A DNA stretch of 64,000 bases from Bacillota bacterium (GTDB lineage: Bacteria > Bacillota > Clostridia > Christensenellales > Aristaeellaceae): assembly GCA_030057655.1 (NCBI GenBank), contig JASGUQ010000050.1, forward strand, positions 32,937 to 96,936, read 5' to 3'. A program made the translations under genes and the position numbers. Numbering within the stretch: position 1 is the stretch's first letter; every line of letters starts with the position of its first letter. Shown one piece after another: positions 9,349-19,700 of the stretch. Below the pieces are notes generated by a model that did not search any database, had not been told where the DNA came from, and was given only the letters and a program-made list of their open reading frames with translations.

Positions 9349-10857
9349 ATGAAAAAAACCACTTCGCTTCTCTGCCTGCTTCTGGCCCTGGCGCTGTTTT
9401 TTGTTTCCGCTTTCGCGGACACCGGCGCTCCTTCTATTAACTGGTACGAGGTTTTTGTTTATTCCTACGCCGATTCGGACGGGGACGGCATCGGGGATCT
9501 GAGGGGCCTTATCGGGAAGCTGGACTACATCAGGGAACTGGGCTATGACGGTATCTGGCTGATGCCCGTCATGCCAAGCCCCAGCTACCACAAGTACGAC
9601 GTGACCGATTATATGAACATAGACCCCGAATACGGCAGCCTTGATGACATGGGCGCGCTGGTGAAGGCCGCCCATGAGAAGGGCATCAGGCTCATCATCG
9701 ACCTGCCGGTCAACCACACATCCACCCAGCACCCCTGGTTTCTATCCGCTGTCAACGCCCTGAAAAAGGGGGAGGACAACAACCCCTATATTGAATATTA
9801 CAATTTTACAAAAACGCCGGACAGCAAGACGGTGCCTGTTGAGGGGACGGATTGGCATTATGAGGAGCAGTTCTCAGGCGGCAGCATGCCCGACCTGAAC
9901 CTGGACAGTCAGGCGGTTCGGGAAGAGATCAGGGAGATTCTCCGCTTTTGGCTGACTGACCTTAATGTGGACGGCTTCCGGCTGGACGCGGTCACCAGTT
10001 TCTACGCCGGGAACGACCCCAAGAGCATCGAATTCTTGCGTTTTTTAAAGGAAAGCGCGGAGCAGATCAAGCCGGGCAGCTTTTTGGTGGGTGAATGCTG
10101 GAAGGGCCTTCACCAGATCGCGGATTACTACCAGTCCGGCATCGACAGCTTCTTTCTTTTCCCGGCCTCCCAGGCGGAGGGCTACATCGCTTCCTCCATG
10201 CGCGCCAGAAAACCGGCTGAAGCCTATGTCAAAAACTATCAAAAGGTCAAAGACGCCCTGCCGGACGTTTTGTGGACGCCCTTTTTGTCCAACCACGACA
10301 CCGGCAGGACCGTGGGCCTGGTGCAGGGGCGGCAGGCGCCGGAGCGGGTCAAATTTGCCCACGCGCTTTTGGGCCTGATGGAGGGCTTCACCTTCACCTA
10401 TTACGGGGAGGAGATCGGCATGGCAGGCGCGGGGGAGGATCCCAACAAGCGCCTGGCGATGGACTGGGGCGACGTCCCGCGCACCAATCAGCCGCCGGGC
10501 GTGACCCGGGAGGAATACCCTTTCCCGCCGGTCAATGAACAGATGCAGGATCCCCTGTCCATCTTCAACTACGTCAAGGCCCTGAACCACCTGCGCCAGA
10601 CTTATCCTGAAATCGCGCTGGGTGAAACGGCCTTTGAGCAGGTGAACGCGGACAGCCTGCTGATGCGCAAAAGCCTGTTTGATGCTGAGCTGTACCTCGC
10701 GGTCAATTTTTCCGCGAAGGAAACGCGGGATATAACCCTGCCCGCTTCCCTGACCCTGCAGGACGGCCTGTACACAGGGGAGGAAAAGGCGGTTTTAAAC
10801 GGGGAAACCCTGAGCCTGCCGCCCTATGGGATCGCTGTTTTGTTGCCGAAGCGATAG
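9349..10857 (+). CDS. Secreted GH13 alpha-amylase family glycoside hydrolase
   Basis: The 502-residue product has a signal peptide (MKKTTSLLCLLLALALFFVS) and a complete GH13 barrel. Conserved regions are present in order: I, D-L-P-V-N-H (residues 118-123); II, G-F-R-L-D-A-V with the nucleophile Asp213; III, V-G-E-C with the acid/base Glu249; IV, S-N-H-D (Asp317). The loop DSDGDGIGDL near residue 42 resembles the calcium-binding loop of oligo-1,6-glucosidase and amylase relatives. AGGGAG precedes the ATG; the frame upstream of 9349 overlaps the kinase gene and is not coding. It lies 41 bases after the kinase gene and before a maltodextrin-type transporter, so it probably releases malto-oligosaccharides outside the cell. 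Confidence 0.92.
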   Translation: MKKTTSLLCLLLALALFFVSAFADTGAPSINWYEVFVYSYADSDGDGIGDLRGLIGKLDYIRELGYDGIWLMPVMPSPSYHKYDVTDYMNIDPEYGSLDDMGALVKAAHEKGIRLIIDLPVNHTSTQHPWFLSAVNALKKGEDNNPYIEYYNFTKTPDSKTVPVEGTDWHYEEQFSGGSMPDLNLDSQAVREEIREILRFWLTDLNVDGFRLDAVTSFYAGNDPKSIEFLRFLKESAEQIKPGSFLVGECWKGLHQIADYYQSGIDSFFLFPASQAEGYIASSMRARKPAEAYVKNYQKVKDALPDVLWTPFLSNHDTGRTVGLVQGRQAPERVKFAHALLGLMEGFTFTYYGEEIGMAGAGEDPNKRLAMDWGDVPRTNQPPGVTREEYPFPPVNEQMQDPLSIFNYVKALNHLRQTYPEIALGETAFEQVNADSLLMRKSLFDAELYLAVNFSAKETRDITLPASLTLQDGLYTGEEKAVLNGETLSLPPYGIAVLLPKR

Positions 10858-10863
10858 GCGCGG

Positions 10864-10881
10864 CTTTTTCGGACGAAAAAG
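10864..10881. other. Short hairpin after the GH13 gene
   Basis: Arms CTTTTTC (10864-10870) and GAAAAAG (10875-10881) flank a four-base loop. There is no downstream T-run on the plus strand directly after the stem, so it is only a weak terminator candidate for the GH13 gene. Confidence 0.3.
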
Positions 10882-10901
10882 ATTGTACACAAAAATTTTT
10901 T

Positions 10902-10915
10902 CGGAATCGTTTTCA
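10902..10915 (-). promoter_or_regulatory. cre-like catabolite repression site
   Basis: On the minus strand the 14 bases read TGAAAACGATTCCG, matching the CcpA cre consensus TGWAANCGNTNWCA at 12 of 14 positions. It lies about 170 bases before the -35 of the maltodextrin binding-protein promoter, in keeping with carbon-catabolite control of a sugar operon. The match was made by eye. Confidence 0.4.
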
Positions 10916-10931
10916 TGAAACATGCTTCATG
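10914..10931. promoter_or_regulatory. Inverted repeat CATGAA-N6-TTCATG, operator-like
   Basis: Perfect six-base arms at 10914-10919 and 10926-10931 overlap the end of the cre-like site. The size and symmetry fit a dimeric repressor site, but no regulator gene is in the window. Confidence 0.35.
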
Positions 10932-11020
10932 TTTTACATAAATTTGACCGTTTTGAACAAATTGATTTTTCTTTGTAAAACTTGACAAAATTCGTGTTTG
11001 TCTGCCCTTTTTCCCTTTAT

Positions 11021-11093
11021 TGTCTATGCCAGATCTGCCATGATTTGGCAGTTTTTTTGCCAGATAGACAAAAGTGAAAAATGGTGGTATAGT
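11021..11093 (+). promoter_or_regulatory. Promoter and overlapping inverted repeat before the maltodextrin binding-protein gene
   Basis: TAGACA (11065-11070) and TATAGT (11088-11093) are spaced by 17 bases and form the likely promoter. The -35 box is inside the right arm of an inverted repeat, TGTCTAT (11021-11027) and ATAGACA (11064-11070). The heptamer GCCAGAT is directly repeated at 11028-11034 and 11059-11065. Between the arms lies a small terminator-like hairpin, CTGCCA-TGATT-TGGCAG followed by T7 (11035-11058). A repressor bound at the arms would cover the -35 box. Confidence 0.6.
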
Positions 11094-11175
11094 CCAACTA
11101 TCCGCGGGAAGGTTTTCAGCCTGCCGTGCATAGGAAAAATGGCGTATTTGACGCCATCAAAAAAAGGAGGATTCC

Positions 11176-12396
11176 ATGAGGAAATTTTTCGCACTCGTTC
11201 TGACCCTCGCGATGACGCTGTCCCTGTTCAGCTTCGTTGCGAACGCAGAAGGCTACACCGGCGACATCAAGATCTGGGTCGCTGACTCCATGGTCGATTT
11301 GACCAAGGCCAAGGTGGAAGACTTCAAGGCCGCTCATCCCGAATACGCCGGCATCAACGCGCTGGTGGAGCCGGTTGGTGAAGGCGATTCCGCCACCAAC
11401 ATGATCACCGACGTTGAAGGCGGCGCCGACATCTTCGGTTTCGCCCAGGATCAGCTGTCCCGCCTGGTCGCCGCCGGCGCCCTGGTTGAGCTGTCTGAAG
11501 AGAACGCCGCCATCGTCAAGGCCGAGAACGACCCCGGCGCAGTCGGCGCTGTCACCATGGCCGACCTGATGTACGCCTACCCCATGACTTCTGACAACGG
11601 CTACTTCCTCTACTATGACAAGTCCGTCATCACCGATCCCTCCACCCTGGAAGGCGTCCTGGAGCAGGCCAACGCCGCCAACAAGAAAGTGTATTTTGAG
11701 ATTAACAACGGCTGGTACCAGCCTGCCTTCTTCTTTGGCGCGGGCGCTTATGTCACCTACGATGTGGATGACGCCGGCAACCTGGTCAAAGCCAACATCA
11801 ACTATGCCACCCCCGAAGGCCTCGCCGGTCTGAAGGGCATCATCGCCCTGGCGTCAAACCCGGCTTTTGTCAACGGCTCCTCCGCCAGCAACGCCATGGA
11901 CTACGCCGCGATCGTGGACGGCGCCTGGGATCAGGCTGCTGTGAAGGCCGCCTTTGGCGACAATTTCGCCGCCACCAAGCTGCCCACCTTCAACGTGGAC
12001 GGCAAGGATTACCAGCTCTCCGGCTTTGGCGGCTTCAAAATGCTGGGCGTGAAACCCCAGGTTGACGAAGCCAAACTGGCCGCCTGCGACGCGCTGGCCC
12101 TGTACCTGGCCGGTGAAGAAGTCCAGGCCGCCCGCTTTGAGCAGTCCGGCTGGGGCCCCTCCAACCTGAAGGTTCAGCAGTCCGAGGCCGTCAAGAACGA
12201 CGTCGTCCTCTCCGCCCTCGCTTCCCAGTTGGCCTACACCATCCCCCAGGGCCAGTATCCTGGCGACTACTGGTCAACCGCGACCGCCCTGGGCGATGAC
12301 ATCATCGCCGGCAAGCTCAACGGCCTGAGCGACGAAGACCTGATGGCAGCCCTGAAGGATTTCGAAGCCAAACTGATTGCCCTGGTTGCCCAATAA
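11176..12396 (+). CDS. Maltodextrin-type ABC transporter substrate-binding protein
   Basis: The 406-residue protein has a signal peptide (MRKFFALVLTLAMTLSLFSF, probably cut after ANA). The mature start DIKIWVADSMVDLTKAKVED is typical of MalE-like proteins of Bacillota, and the Tyr-rich middle plus the later VDGAWDQAAVKAAFGDN segment fit the SBP_bac_8 fold. No lipobox cysteine is present, as in the other binding protein of this window. GGAGG lies eight bases before the ATG. It is followed by a strong terminator, then by permeases and an ATPase. Together with the upstream secreted GH13 enzyme it probably takes up malto-oligosaccharides. Confidence 0.88.
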   Translation: MRKFFALVLTLAMTLSLFSFVANAEGYTGDIKIWVADSMVDLTKAKVEDFKAAHPEYAGINALVEPVGEGDSATNMITDVEGGADIFGFAQDQLSRLVAAGALVELSEENAAIVKAENDPGAVGAVTMADLMYAYPMTSDNGYFLYYDKSVITDPSTLEGVLEQANAANKKVYFEINNGWYQPAFFFGAGAYVTYDVDDAGNLVKANINYATPEGLAGLKGIIALASNPAFVNGSSASNAMDYAAIVDGAWDQAAVKAAFGDNFAATKLPTFNVDGKDYQLSGFGGFKMLGVKPQVDEAKLAACDALALYLAGEEVQAARFEQSGWGPSNLKVQQSEAVKNDVVLSALASQLAYTIPQGQYPGDYWSTATALGDDIIAGKLNGLSDEDLMAALKDFEAKLIALVAQ

Positions 12397-12405
12397 GTTG
12401 TTAAA

Positions 12406-12439
12406 AACCCAGGCCGGGAAGGTCCCGGCCTAGGTTTTT
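12406..12439 (+). terminator. Terminator/attenuator between binding protein and permease genes
   Basis: Arms of 14 bases starting AACCCAGGCCGGGA (12406-12419) and TCCCGGCCTAGGTT (12423-12436) pair with one mismatch around a three-base loop and end in a T5 run (12435-12439). The position repeats the pattern of the ribose-type operon, favouring more binding protein than membrane parts. Confidence 0.85.
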
Positions 12440-12471
12440 CCATATCATAAAAGCAAAAAGTTGGTGAAAAA

Positions 12472-13953
12472 ATGGTTGATTTGGAATACCTCAAGCTAAG
12501 CCGGGGGCAGAAGATGGTTCACAGGCTGATGAGCTATTTGAAGCGCCTGCCTGGCCGGATCGCCCGCGGATTCCTGAAGATGCTGAACGCCATCGGCCTG
12601 TTCTTTAAACACATCGTTGAAGAGGTCAGGGACGTCGGGCAGACCTTTATTCAAGGCGACTTTAAAACACGGACGTCCTTTTTTATTATGGGCTTTGGTT
12701 CCATCGCCCGCGGGCAGGTCTTCAGGGGCCTGCTGTTTTTCCTGTTCCAGGTGATTTTTGTCCTGTACATGGTGTTTTTTGGCGGGTACTACCTGTCCAA
12801 GCTGGACACCCTGGGCACGGTGGAGACGGTTAAAAAAGGCCGCGTCACCGTGTACGGGGACAACAGCTTCCTCATCCTGCTCTACGGCATCCTCACGGTC
12901 TTCTTTATCATCGCCTTCCTGTACACCTGGCGGGTGAACGTGAAGCAGAACAAAATCGGCCAGAAACTGCAGAAGGAAGGCAAGAAACTGAAGTCCGCCA
13001 AAGATGACCTTGCCGCGTTCGCGGACCACCAGTTCCACAAGACGCTTCTGGCGCTGCCCACCCTGGGCATTTTCACCTTCACCATCGTGCCCATCATCTT
13101 CATGGTGCTGGTGGCCTTTACCAATTACGACTATACGCACCAGCCGCCGGGCAAGCTGTTTACCTGGGTGGGGCTGGACAACTTCTACAACATGCTGGGC
13201 ACCGGCACCGCCAACTTCGGCGACACCTTCCGCCAGGTGCTGTTCTGGACCCTGGTCTGGGCCTTTTTTGCCACCTTCCTCAACTACTTCCTGGGCATGA
13301 TGGTCGCCATCATGATCAACAAAAAGGGCATCAAGCTCAAGAAGATGTGGCGCACCATCCTGGTGATGACCATCGCCATCCCGCAGTTTGTAAGCCTCCT
13401 GTACGTGTCCAAGATGTTCGCGGCGGACGGCATCATCAACAGCTACCTGATGAACTGGGGCTGGATCTCAAAGCCGCTGCCCTTCTGGACGGACGGCACC
13501 TGGGCCAAGGTCACGATCCTGGTAATCAACATCTGGATCGGCATCCCCTACATGATGCTGATCGCGACGGGCATTCTGATGAACATCCCGGCGGATCTGT
13601 ACGAGTCCGCGCGCATTGACGGCGCCAACGCGGTGCAGACCTATGCCAAGATCACCTTGCCCTACATGCTGTTTGTGACCGGGCCCTACCTGCTCACCAG
13701 CTTCATCGGGAACATCAACAACTTCAACGTCATCTACCTTTTGACTGGCGGGCGGCCCCTGTCCCTGGAGCTTGCCGGCAACGCCGGCCACACGGACCTG
13801 CTGATCACCTGGCTGTATAAGATGACGGTCAACGACACCAACTACAAAATGGCCGCCGTTATCGGCATCATCGTGTTTGTCGTTACCGCAGTCATCAACC
13901 TGGTGGTGTACAACATGATCCCATCGGTCAAGAACGAGGAGGATTTCCAGTGA
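12472..13953 (+). CDS. Maltodextrin ABC transporter permease, MalF type with N-terminal extension
   Basis: This 493-residue permease has a membrane-embedded N-terminal part with two helices (FRGLLFFLFQVIFVLYMVFF and LLYGILTVFFIIAFLYTW) before the usual BPD_transp_1 core. That core holds the coupling motif E-S-A-R-I-D-G-A-N-A-V-Q (about residues 379-390), the site that contacts the ATPase. The core begins near residue 195 (HKTLLALPTLGIFTFTIVPI). The extended N-terminus is common in MalF proteins of Clostridia. The ribosome-binding site is weak (TTGGTG), unlike those of its neighbours. The stop overlaps the MalG-type start. Confidence 0.88.
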   Translation: MVDLEYLKLSRGQKMVHRLMSYLKRLPGRIARGFLKMLNAIGLFFKHIVEEVRDVGQTFIQGDFKTRTSFFIMGFGSIARGQVFRGLLFFLFQVIFVLYMVFFGGYYLSKLDTLGTVETVKKGRVTVYGDNSFLILLYGILTVFFIIAFLYTWRVNVKQNKIGQKLQKEGKKLKSAKDDLAAFADHQFHKTLLALPTLGIFTFTIVPIIFMVLVAFTNYDYTHQPPGKLFTWVGLDNFYNMLGTGTANFGDTFRQVLFWTLVWAFFATFLNYFLGMMVAIMINKKGIKLKKMWRTILVMTIAIPQFVSLLYVSKMFAADGIINSYLMNWGWISKPLPFWTDGTWAKVTILVINIWIGIPYMMLIATGILMNIPADLYESARIDGANAVQTYAKITLPYMLFVTGPYLLTSFIGNINNFNVIYLLTGGRPLSLELAGNAGHTDLLITWLYKMTVNDTNYKMAAVIGIIVFVVTAVINLVVYNMIPSVKNEEDFQ

Positions 13954-14894
13954 TGGCAAAGAAAAACGAAATACCGGAAGTGGACATCATCGTCGATCAT
14001 GAGGCCGGCGTCATCCGGGAGGTCAAGTCCTCCAAACTGCGCAGCCAAAAGGCGCATGAGCGCCGGGTGAACAGGGGCATTTATATTTTGCTGACCATCA
14101 TCTCCATCGTCTGGCTGGCGCCCTTTGTGTTCCTGCTGCTGCAGTCCTTCCGCTCCTATTTGACAGAGGACGGCGGCATGGTGGCCTACCTGATCCCCAA
14201 GACCTTTTCCCTGGACAACTACATCTTCCTCTTTGAGGACGGGACCTACCTGCGCTGGTACGGCAACACGCTCACCATCGCGCTGTTTGTCGCCGTGATC
14301 CAGACGGTCATCGTGCTCTCTGTCAGCTATGCCCTAAGCCGCATGCGCTTCCGCGGGCGCAAGCTCCTGATGAACGTCATCCTGGTCCTGGGCATGTTCC
14401 CGGGCTTTCTCACCATGATCGCCCTGTACTTCCTGTTAAAGCAATTGGGCCTGACCCAGGAAGGCGCGATCCCGGGCCTGATTTTGATCTACACGGCCTC
14501 CTCCGGCATGGGCTATTACATCTCCAAGGGCTTCTTTGACACCATCCCCAAATCCCTGGACGAGTCCGCCCGCATCGACGGCGCGACCCGCTTTTACGTC
14601 TTCCGCAGGATCATCATGCCCCTTTCAAAGCCCATCGTCATCTACACCATCCTCATGGCCTTTATGGCGCCCTGGGGAGACTATGTGTTTGCCTCCTACG
14701 TGGCCTTTGGCAAATCAAACAGCTATAACGTGGCTGTCGGCCTGTACCGGTGGGTCAACACGCAGGACTATCAGGGCTACTTCACCCGCTTCTGCGCGGG
14801 CGGCGTCCTGGTGGCCATTCCCATCACCGCGTTATTCCTCATGCTGCAAAAATACTACGTTGAGGGCGTCACCGGCGGCGCCGTCAAGGGCTAA
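13953..14894 (+). CDS. Maltodextrin ABC transporter permease, MalG type
   Basis: This permease of about 313 residues has six predicted membrane helices and the coupling motif D-E-S-A-R-I-D-G-A-T near residue 205. A charged cytoplasmic N-terminus of about 40 residues precedes the first helix (GIYILLTIISIVWLAPFVFL). GAGGAGG at 13936-13942 serves the ATG at 13953, which overlaps the MalF-type stop by one base; GTG 13950 is an alternative. The aromatic C-terminus (LMLQKYYVEGVTGGAVKG) is the standard end of MalG-family proteins. Confidence 0.9.
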   Translation: MAKKNEIPEVDIIVDHEAGVIREVKSSKLRSQKAHERRVNRGIYILLTIISIVWLAPFVFLLLQSFRSYLTEDGGMVAYLIPKTFSLDNYIFLFEDGTYLRWYGNTLTIALFVAVIQTVIVLSVSYALSRMRFRGRKLLMNVILVLGMFPGFLTMIALYFLLKQLGLTQEGAIPGLILIYTASSGMGYYISKGFFDTIPKSLDESARIDGATRFYVFRRIIMPLSKPIVIYTILMAFMAPWGDYVFASYVAFGKSNSYNVAVGLYRWVNTQDYQGYFTRFCAGGVLVAIPITALFLMLQKYYVEGVTGGAVKG

Positions 14895-14906
14895 AAGGAG
14901 CGTCAC

Positions 14907-16055
<1,149 letters not shown>

Positions 16056-16086
16056 GTTTTTATACTGGACTTGATCCATTCTCAAG

Positions 16087-16111
16087 CCCTGGCTGAAAAG
16101 CCGGGGTTTTT
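16087..16111 (+). terminator. Rho-independent terminator of the maltodextrin operon
   Basis: An eight-base stem CCCTGGCT/AGCCGGGG (one wobble) with GAAA tetraloop is followed by T5 at 16107-16111. Confidence 0.85.
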
Positions 16112-16176
16112 CAGTGCTGCGGCTTGTATAGTATTTCACTCCAAAAGCCGGGCAAGATAAAGCAGAGAAACCTGGG

Positions 16177-16182
16177 TATAAT
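16177..16182 (+). promoter_or_regulatory. Candidate -10 box upstream of the hairpin element
   Basis: TATAAT at 16177-16182 is a consensus -10, but no good -35 box is visible at 16-18 bases. If active, it would transcribe the hairpin element and the glutaredoxin gene. Confidence 0.35.
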
Positions 16183-16214
16183 AGCATCGCGCAGGGAAAA
16201 CCCCCGCCGCGTAA

Positions 16215-16373
16215 TACCGAATGAATGAATAAATGCACCGATGGGCTGAGGGATTTTGATGGCTCCGCTAAGCCGAAAGAACGAGGCGTAGTCGCAGCCT
16301 ACGCTGAGTGAGTGAGACAACGCGGAGGCGCAAAAGATCCAGTCCATCAAAGCATTTATGATGGAGTTCGGTA
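16215..16373. repeat. 159-bp imperfect palindromic element between malK-type and glutaredoxin genes
   Basis: The ends TACCGAA (16215-16221) and TTCGGTA (16367-16373) are perfect inverted repeats. Further paired blocks nest inwards: ATAAATGC with GCATTTAT, CTCCGC (16263-16268) with GCGGAG (16322-16327), and a central hairpin GCGTAG-N7-CTACGC (16286-16304). The arms are partly mismatched but colinear, so the whole stretch can fold into one long hairpin. No open reading frame fills it. It may be a non-autonomous repeat (MITE-like) or a structured RNA leader for the glutaredoxin gene that begins 26 bases later. Confidence 0.55.
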
Positions 16374-16398
16374 TAAAACAAAGAAATGAGAAGATAAA

Positions 16399-16662
16399 AT
16401 GTCACACATCACCCTGTATCACTTTGAAGGCTGCCCGGCCTGCAGAAACGCCAAGGAATGGATGAGCGAGCTGCGCCGGGAAAAACCGGAGCTGAAGGAC
16501 GTCCCGGTTGAAATGGTGGACGTCCACAAAACCCCTAACTTCAAGGCCCCCGCGCCCTTTTACTACGTGCCCACCTTCTTTGTGGACGGCAAAAAGGTGC
16601 TTGAAGGCGTCGCCACCAAGGATAAGGTGGAGGAGATCATGCGCCGGGGGGTGGCTTCGTAA
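16399..16662 (+). CDS. Glutaredoxin/thioredoxin-fold small redox protein
   Basis: This 87-residue protein has a thioredoxin-fold start (ITLYHFEGCPACRNAKEWM) with a C-P-A-C active site at residues 12-15 and a cis-proline context near residue 57 (YYVPTFFVDG). The C-P-x-C centre and length fit glutaredoxin or NrdH-like cytosolic thiol oxidoreductases. The stretch before it is the palindromic element, with no strong Shine-Dalgarno motif (GAGAAG at best). The partner protein cannot be inferred from the neighbours. Confidence 0.8.
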   Translation: MSHITLYHFEGCPACRNAKEWMSELRREKPELKDVPVEMVDVHKTPNFKAPAPFYYVPTFFVDGKKVLEGVATKDKVEEIMRRGVAS

Positions 16663-16685
16663 TTCTGGGCTTTCAAACAAATATC

Positions 16686-16714
16686 AAAACTCCGCCCAAT
16701 TTAAGCGGAGTTTT
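16686..16714. terminator. Bidirectional terminator between glutaredoxin and restriction genes
   Basis: Perfect ten-base arms AAAACTCCGC (16686-16695) and GCGGAGTTTT (16705-16714) carry an A-run on the left and a T-run on the right. The hairpin can therefore end both the glutaredoxin transcript and the converging restriction operon. Confidence 0.85.
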
Positions 16715-16756
16715 CATATTGGCAACGTACCGTAGAAACTTTGATGCTTTCTCTTT

Positions 16757-19700
16757 TCAGCCTGTCTTTTCCTCCAACAGTATTTTCGCCATCATCACTT
16801 CGATGCAGTCTATCTGATCCAGGCATAGCACGTGCCGGGCTTCACGTTGAGCTTTGCTCATCTTCCACCATTGCCACAGTTCAGCAGAGGGTGTGCTGGA
16901 TAGAATAAAGGAATTGAGCACAATGCGCTTATCTGGATAGCTTGGCTGCAATCGTTTTTCCAACTCTTTGATGGTGGCATAGAAATGTACCTTGGGGTCG
17001 TCCTTGCTAACATGGTGCAAGCCTTTAGGATCAATGAAAGTGATGTACTGAACCTTCTCAGTGTTCATCCATAAGATGTAATCCGGGTAAAAGTTGCCCG
17101 CCTCAAAAAATCCGATGCCCGCCTTGCTCTTGTTACGCAGCAGCACCAAGTCAATACCGTTCAAGCTTTGGGAATGATCATCACAATAAGCCTTCAACAA
17201 GTCAACCATTGTTTTCTCTCCAGCATTCAGGCTGACTGGCGATACAGAGATTTCCAGCCCCTTACCCTGCACATGGATCAAGGGCGCGTACAGGTGATAT
17301 CGAAAGTCAAAGGCGGTAATAATGTCATAGGGGGATTTGCGCTGATATTCCGGGATTTCCTTTTTTGTCTGCAGCAGGGCATTTACTTCATCTAAGAAAC
17401 TCTTCAGCTCTTCCCAACTGTCATAACCATCTCTTTGTGGCTGGTAAAGGAAAGTGTATTCATCCACAAAGTTGCTGTTGTCCTCTGTCAGGGGCTGATA
17501 ACTCATCCTGGGCGCTTCCCATTGTTCCCTATGATATTTGAGGAATTTATCAATGTAGACCTTCAGCGCCATGATAGCAAAATCCGTATACAGCGGCAGC
17601 TTGTCCATGCTGTTAAAGGCAATATGGCTCTTGGGGATAAGCATTGTATACCATCCGTCTTCTTCCAGGATTTCTTGAAGTTTATCTTGCTGGATGGACA
17701 GGTTATACAGCGTTTTTTCATTCTTGTATTGCTGCAATTCTTCAAAGATACGGGCATAATTCAGGTAAGGCAGCGCCTCATCCGGCAGTTTGTGCTCCTG
17801 TGTGGTGGCTTCCAGTTGCCAGTTATAGCTGGAGCGGATGGTTTGCACCTTGCTGCGGCAGTCCAGCACCGCGCGGTTTTTTACCAGGTAGGAAAGCAAA
17901 CCGTCATCCGGCTTGGTCAATAGCAGCCTTGCCGCCTGGCGCTTAAAGCTGACGCCCTGAGGCAGGCGAATCACCTGCAGTTTCTTTTCCGCCAGACCTT
18001 GCAGACGCTTTATAACCGGCAGGGTATGCTTCAGGGGCTTGTCTGTGGGCATTTCTTCCAGTTCCAGGAAACGCTTAAAGTCTTCCATGTACTGGGCCTT
18101 CACGCCAAAGATGGTCAATGTTTCCAAGGCCTGGATATCCTGAGGAATGATAGCTGGCACATCCAGTTTGCTGCTGCGTTTCAATCTGCCCTGGTAGCCC
18201 TTCAGCCGCACACCGCGGCCAAAAAGCTGGATGGCCTGGCTGCCTTCACCCTTGGCAAAATTGATCAGACCCATGGTGGAAACCCGCCAACTGTTCCAGC
18301 CTTCGGTAAACTTCCGGGAGCCGATGAGCACATGGATGCTGGAATCCGTCTGGTTAATTGCCTGGAAAAGGGATTCTGAAACAAACTCCTCTGTCTTGGT
18401 TATCAGACCTTTATTCTCACAGTTTTTTAGCAGCGTGGCTGTATCACCAATGTTGATGACCCCAAAATACGCCCCCTGATCGCCGATTTGCAGCGCAATT
18501 TCCCCATCCACCTGGCGCAGGTTGGTCAGCATCAGGCGGGGTTCATGCCCCAGGGTGTCAGCGTTAAACAAAATGCGCAGGATATCCTCATAGGTTTGCT
18601 GAGGTGTTATATTCTGGCTGTAGTTGCTGAGTTTTTTCAGGGGATTAAAATCCCCATAAAACAATTCATAGTTCTTGTTGTCCAGCAGTCCGGTGTCCTC
18701 GTTGAGCACCGCTTCAATATAGCCAATGGTTTTGCGCCGGTTGCGTACAAAGCCATCTATGAAGGTAAGTATCTCCTCCACATCCGTCAGTTCACCCTTG
18801 GTGGTGCTGGTTGTTACACGATTGCCAACAAACACCAGCAGCGGCTTTTCCACATGAAAGGGCGCATACGCCTGGCCATAGTGCTGGTACAGCTTCATCT
18901 GCTGGTAGAAGCTTAGCAGGCAACCAGTCAGGTACAGTTCCTTTTGCTCCTGGATGGTGTCGTTCCTCAGGTTATAGATGCGATAGTCCTTGCCATACCC
19001 ATCGGAATAAAAATATTTATAGGAATAATCCATGATGATGCTCTTGCCGTACTCATCCATCATGGCTTGCATGGTAGCCTGGTTACCCCGCAATGCCTGC
19101 TTGAAGGTGGCGGAATACTCAAAGGCAAAGCCCCCATCCTGGCTTAGGCGGGTGCGGTAGTCATACCACACATCCCCTTGCAGGCCCCTATGGGCCTCAT
19201 CCACCAGCACCAGGTTATTTTGCTCAAAGCTGTCCACGCTGACGGTTTTCTGTTTGCCTTCTTCCTTCAGCTTGTTCATGTCAATGACGATCACCTGGTT
19301 GCTGGTGGCGGGGATAAAACCTCTTTCCTTTTCAAACAATGCGGCACGGATGTCCGAAAGCGCCAGTTCCTCCAGGTGTTGTTTGCTCATTCCCTCGTTT
19401 GGCGCGAGCACAACGACCTGATTAATGTTCACCTGATGCCCGCCTGTCCGGGCACGCTTCAGGTAATAAAGGAATTGAAGGATGTTGCAGTGCATGATCA
19501 GCGTTTTACCGCTGCCAGTGGCGCTCATAAATGCCAGCTTATTCATGCTTCCCGGCATAAAGGGGCTGACTTCCAGCAAGCCCAGGGTTTCCAATTCTTT
19601 TTCTTGGGCAAAGGCGTTCAGGCTGGCTGAAAAGGCTTCCCGGTCAGAAAAATACCTGTCCAGGTAGATTTCGGTAAACAGCAGGGCAATGTACTGGAAG

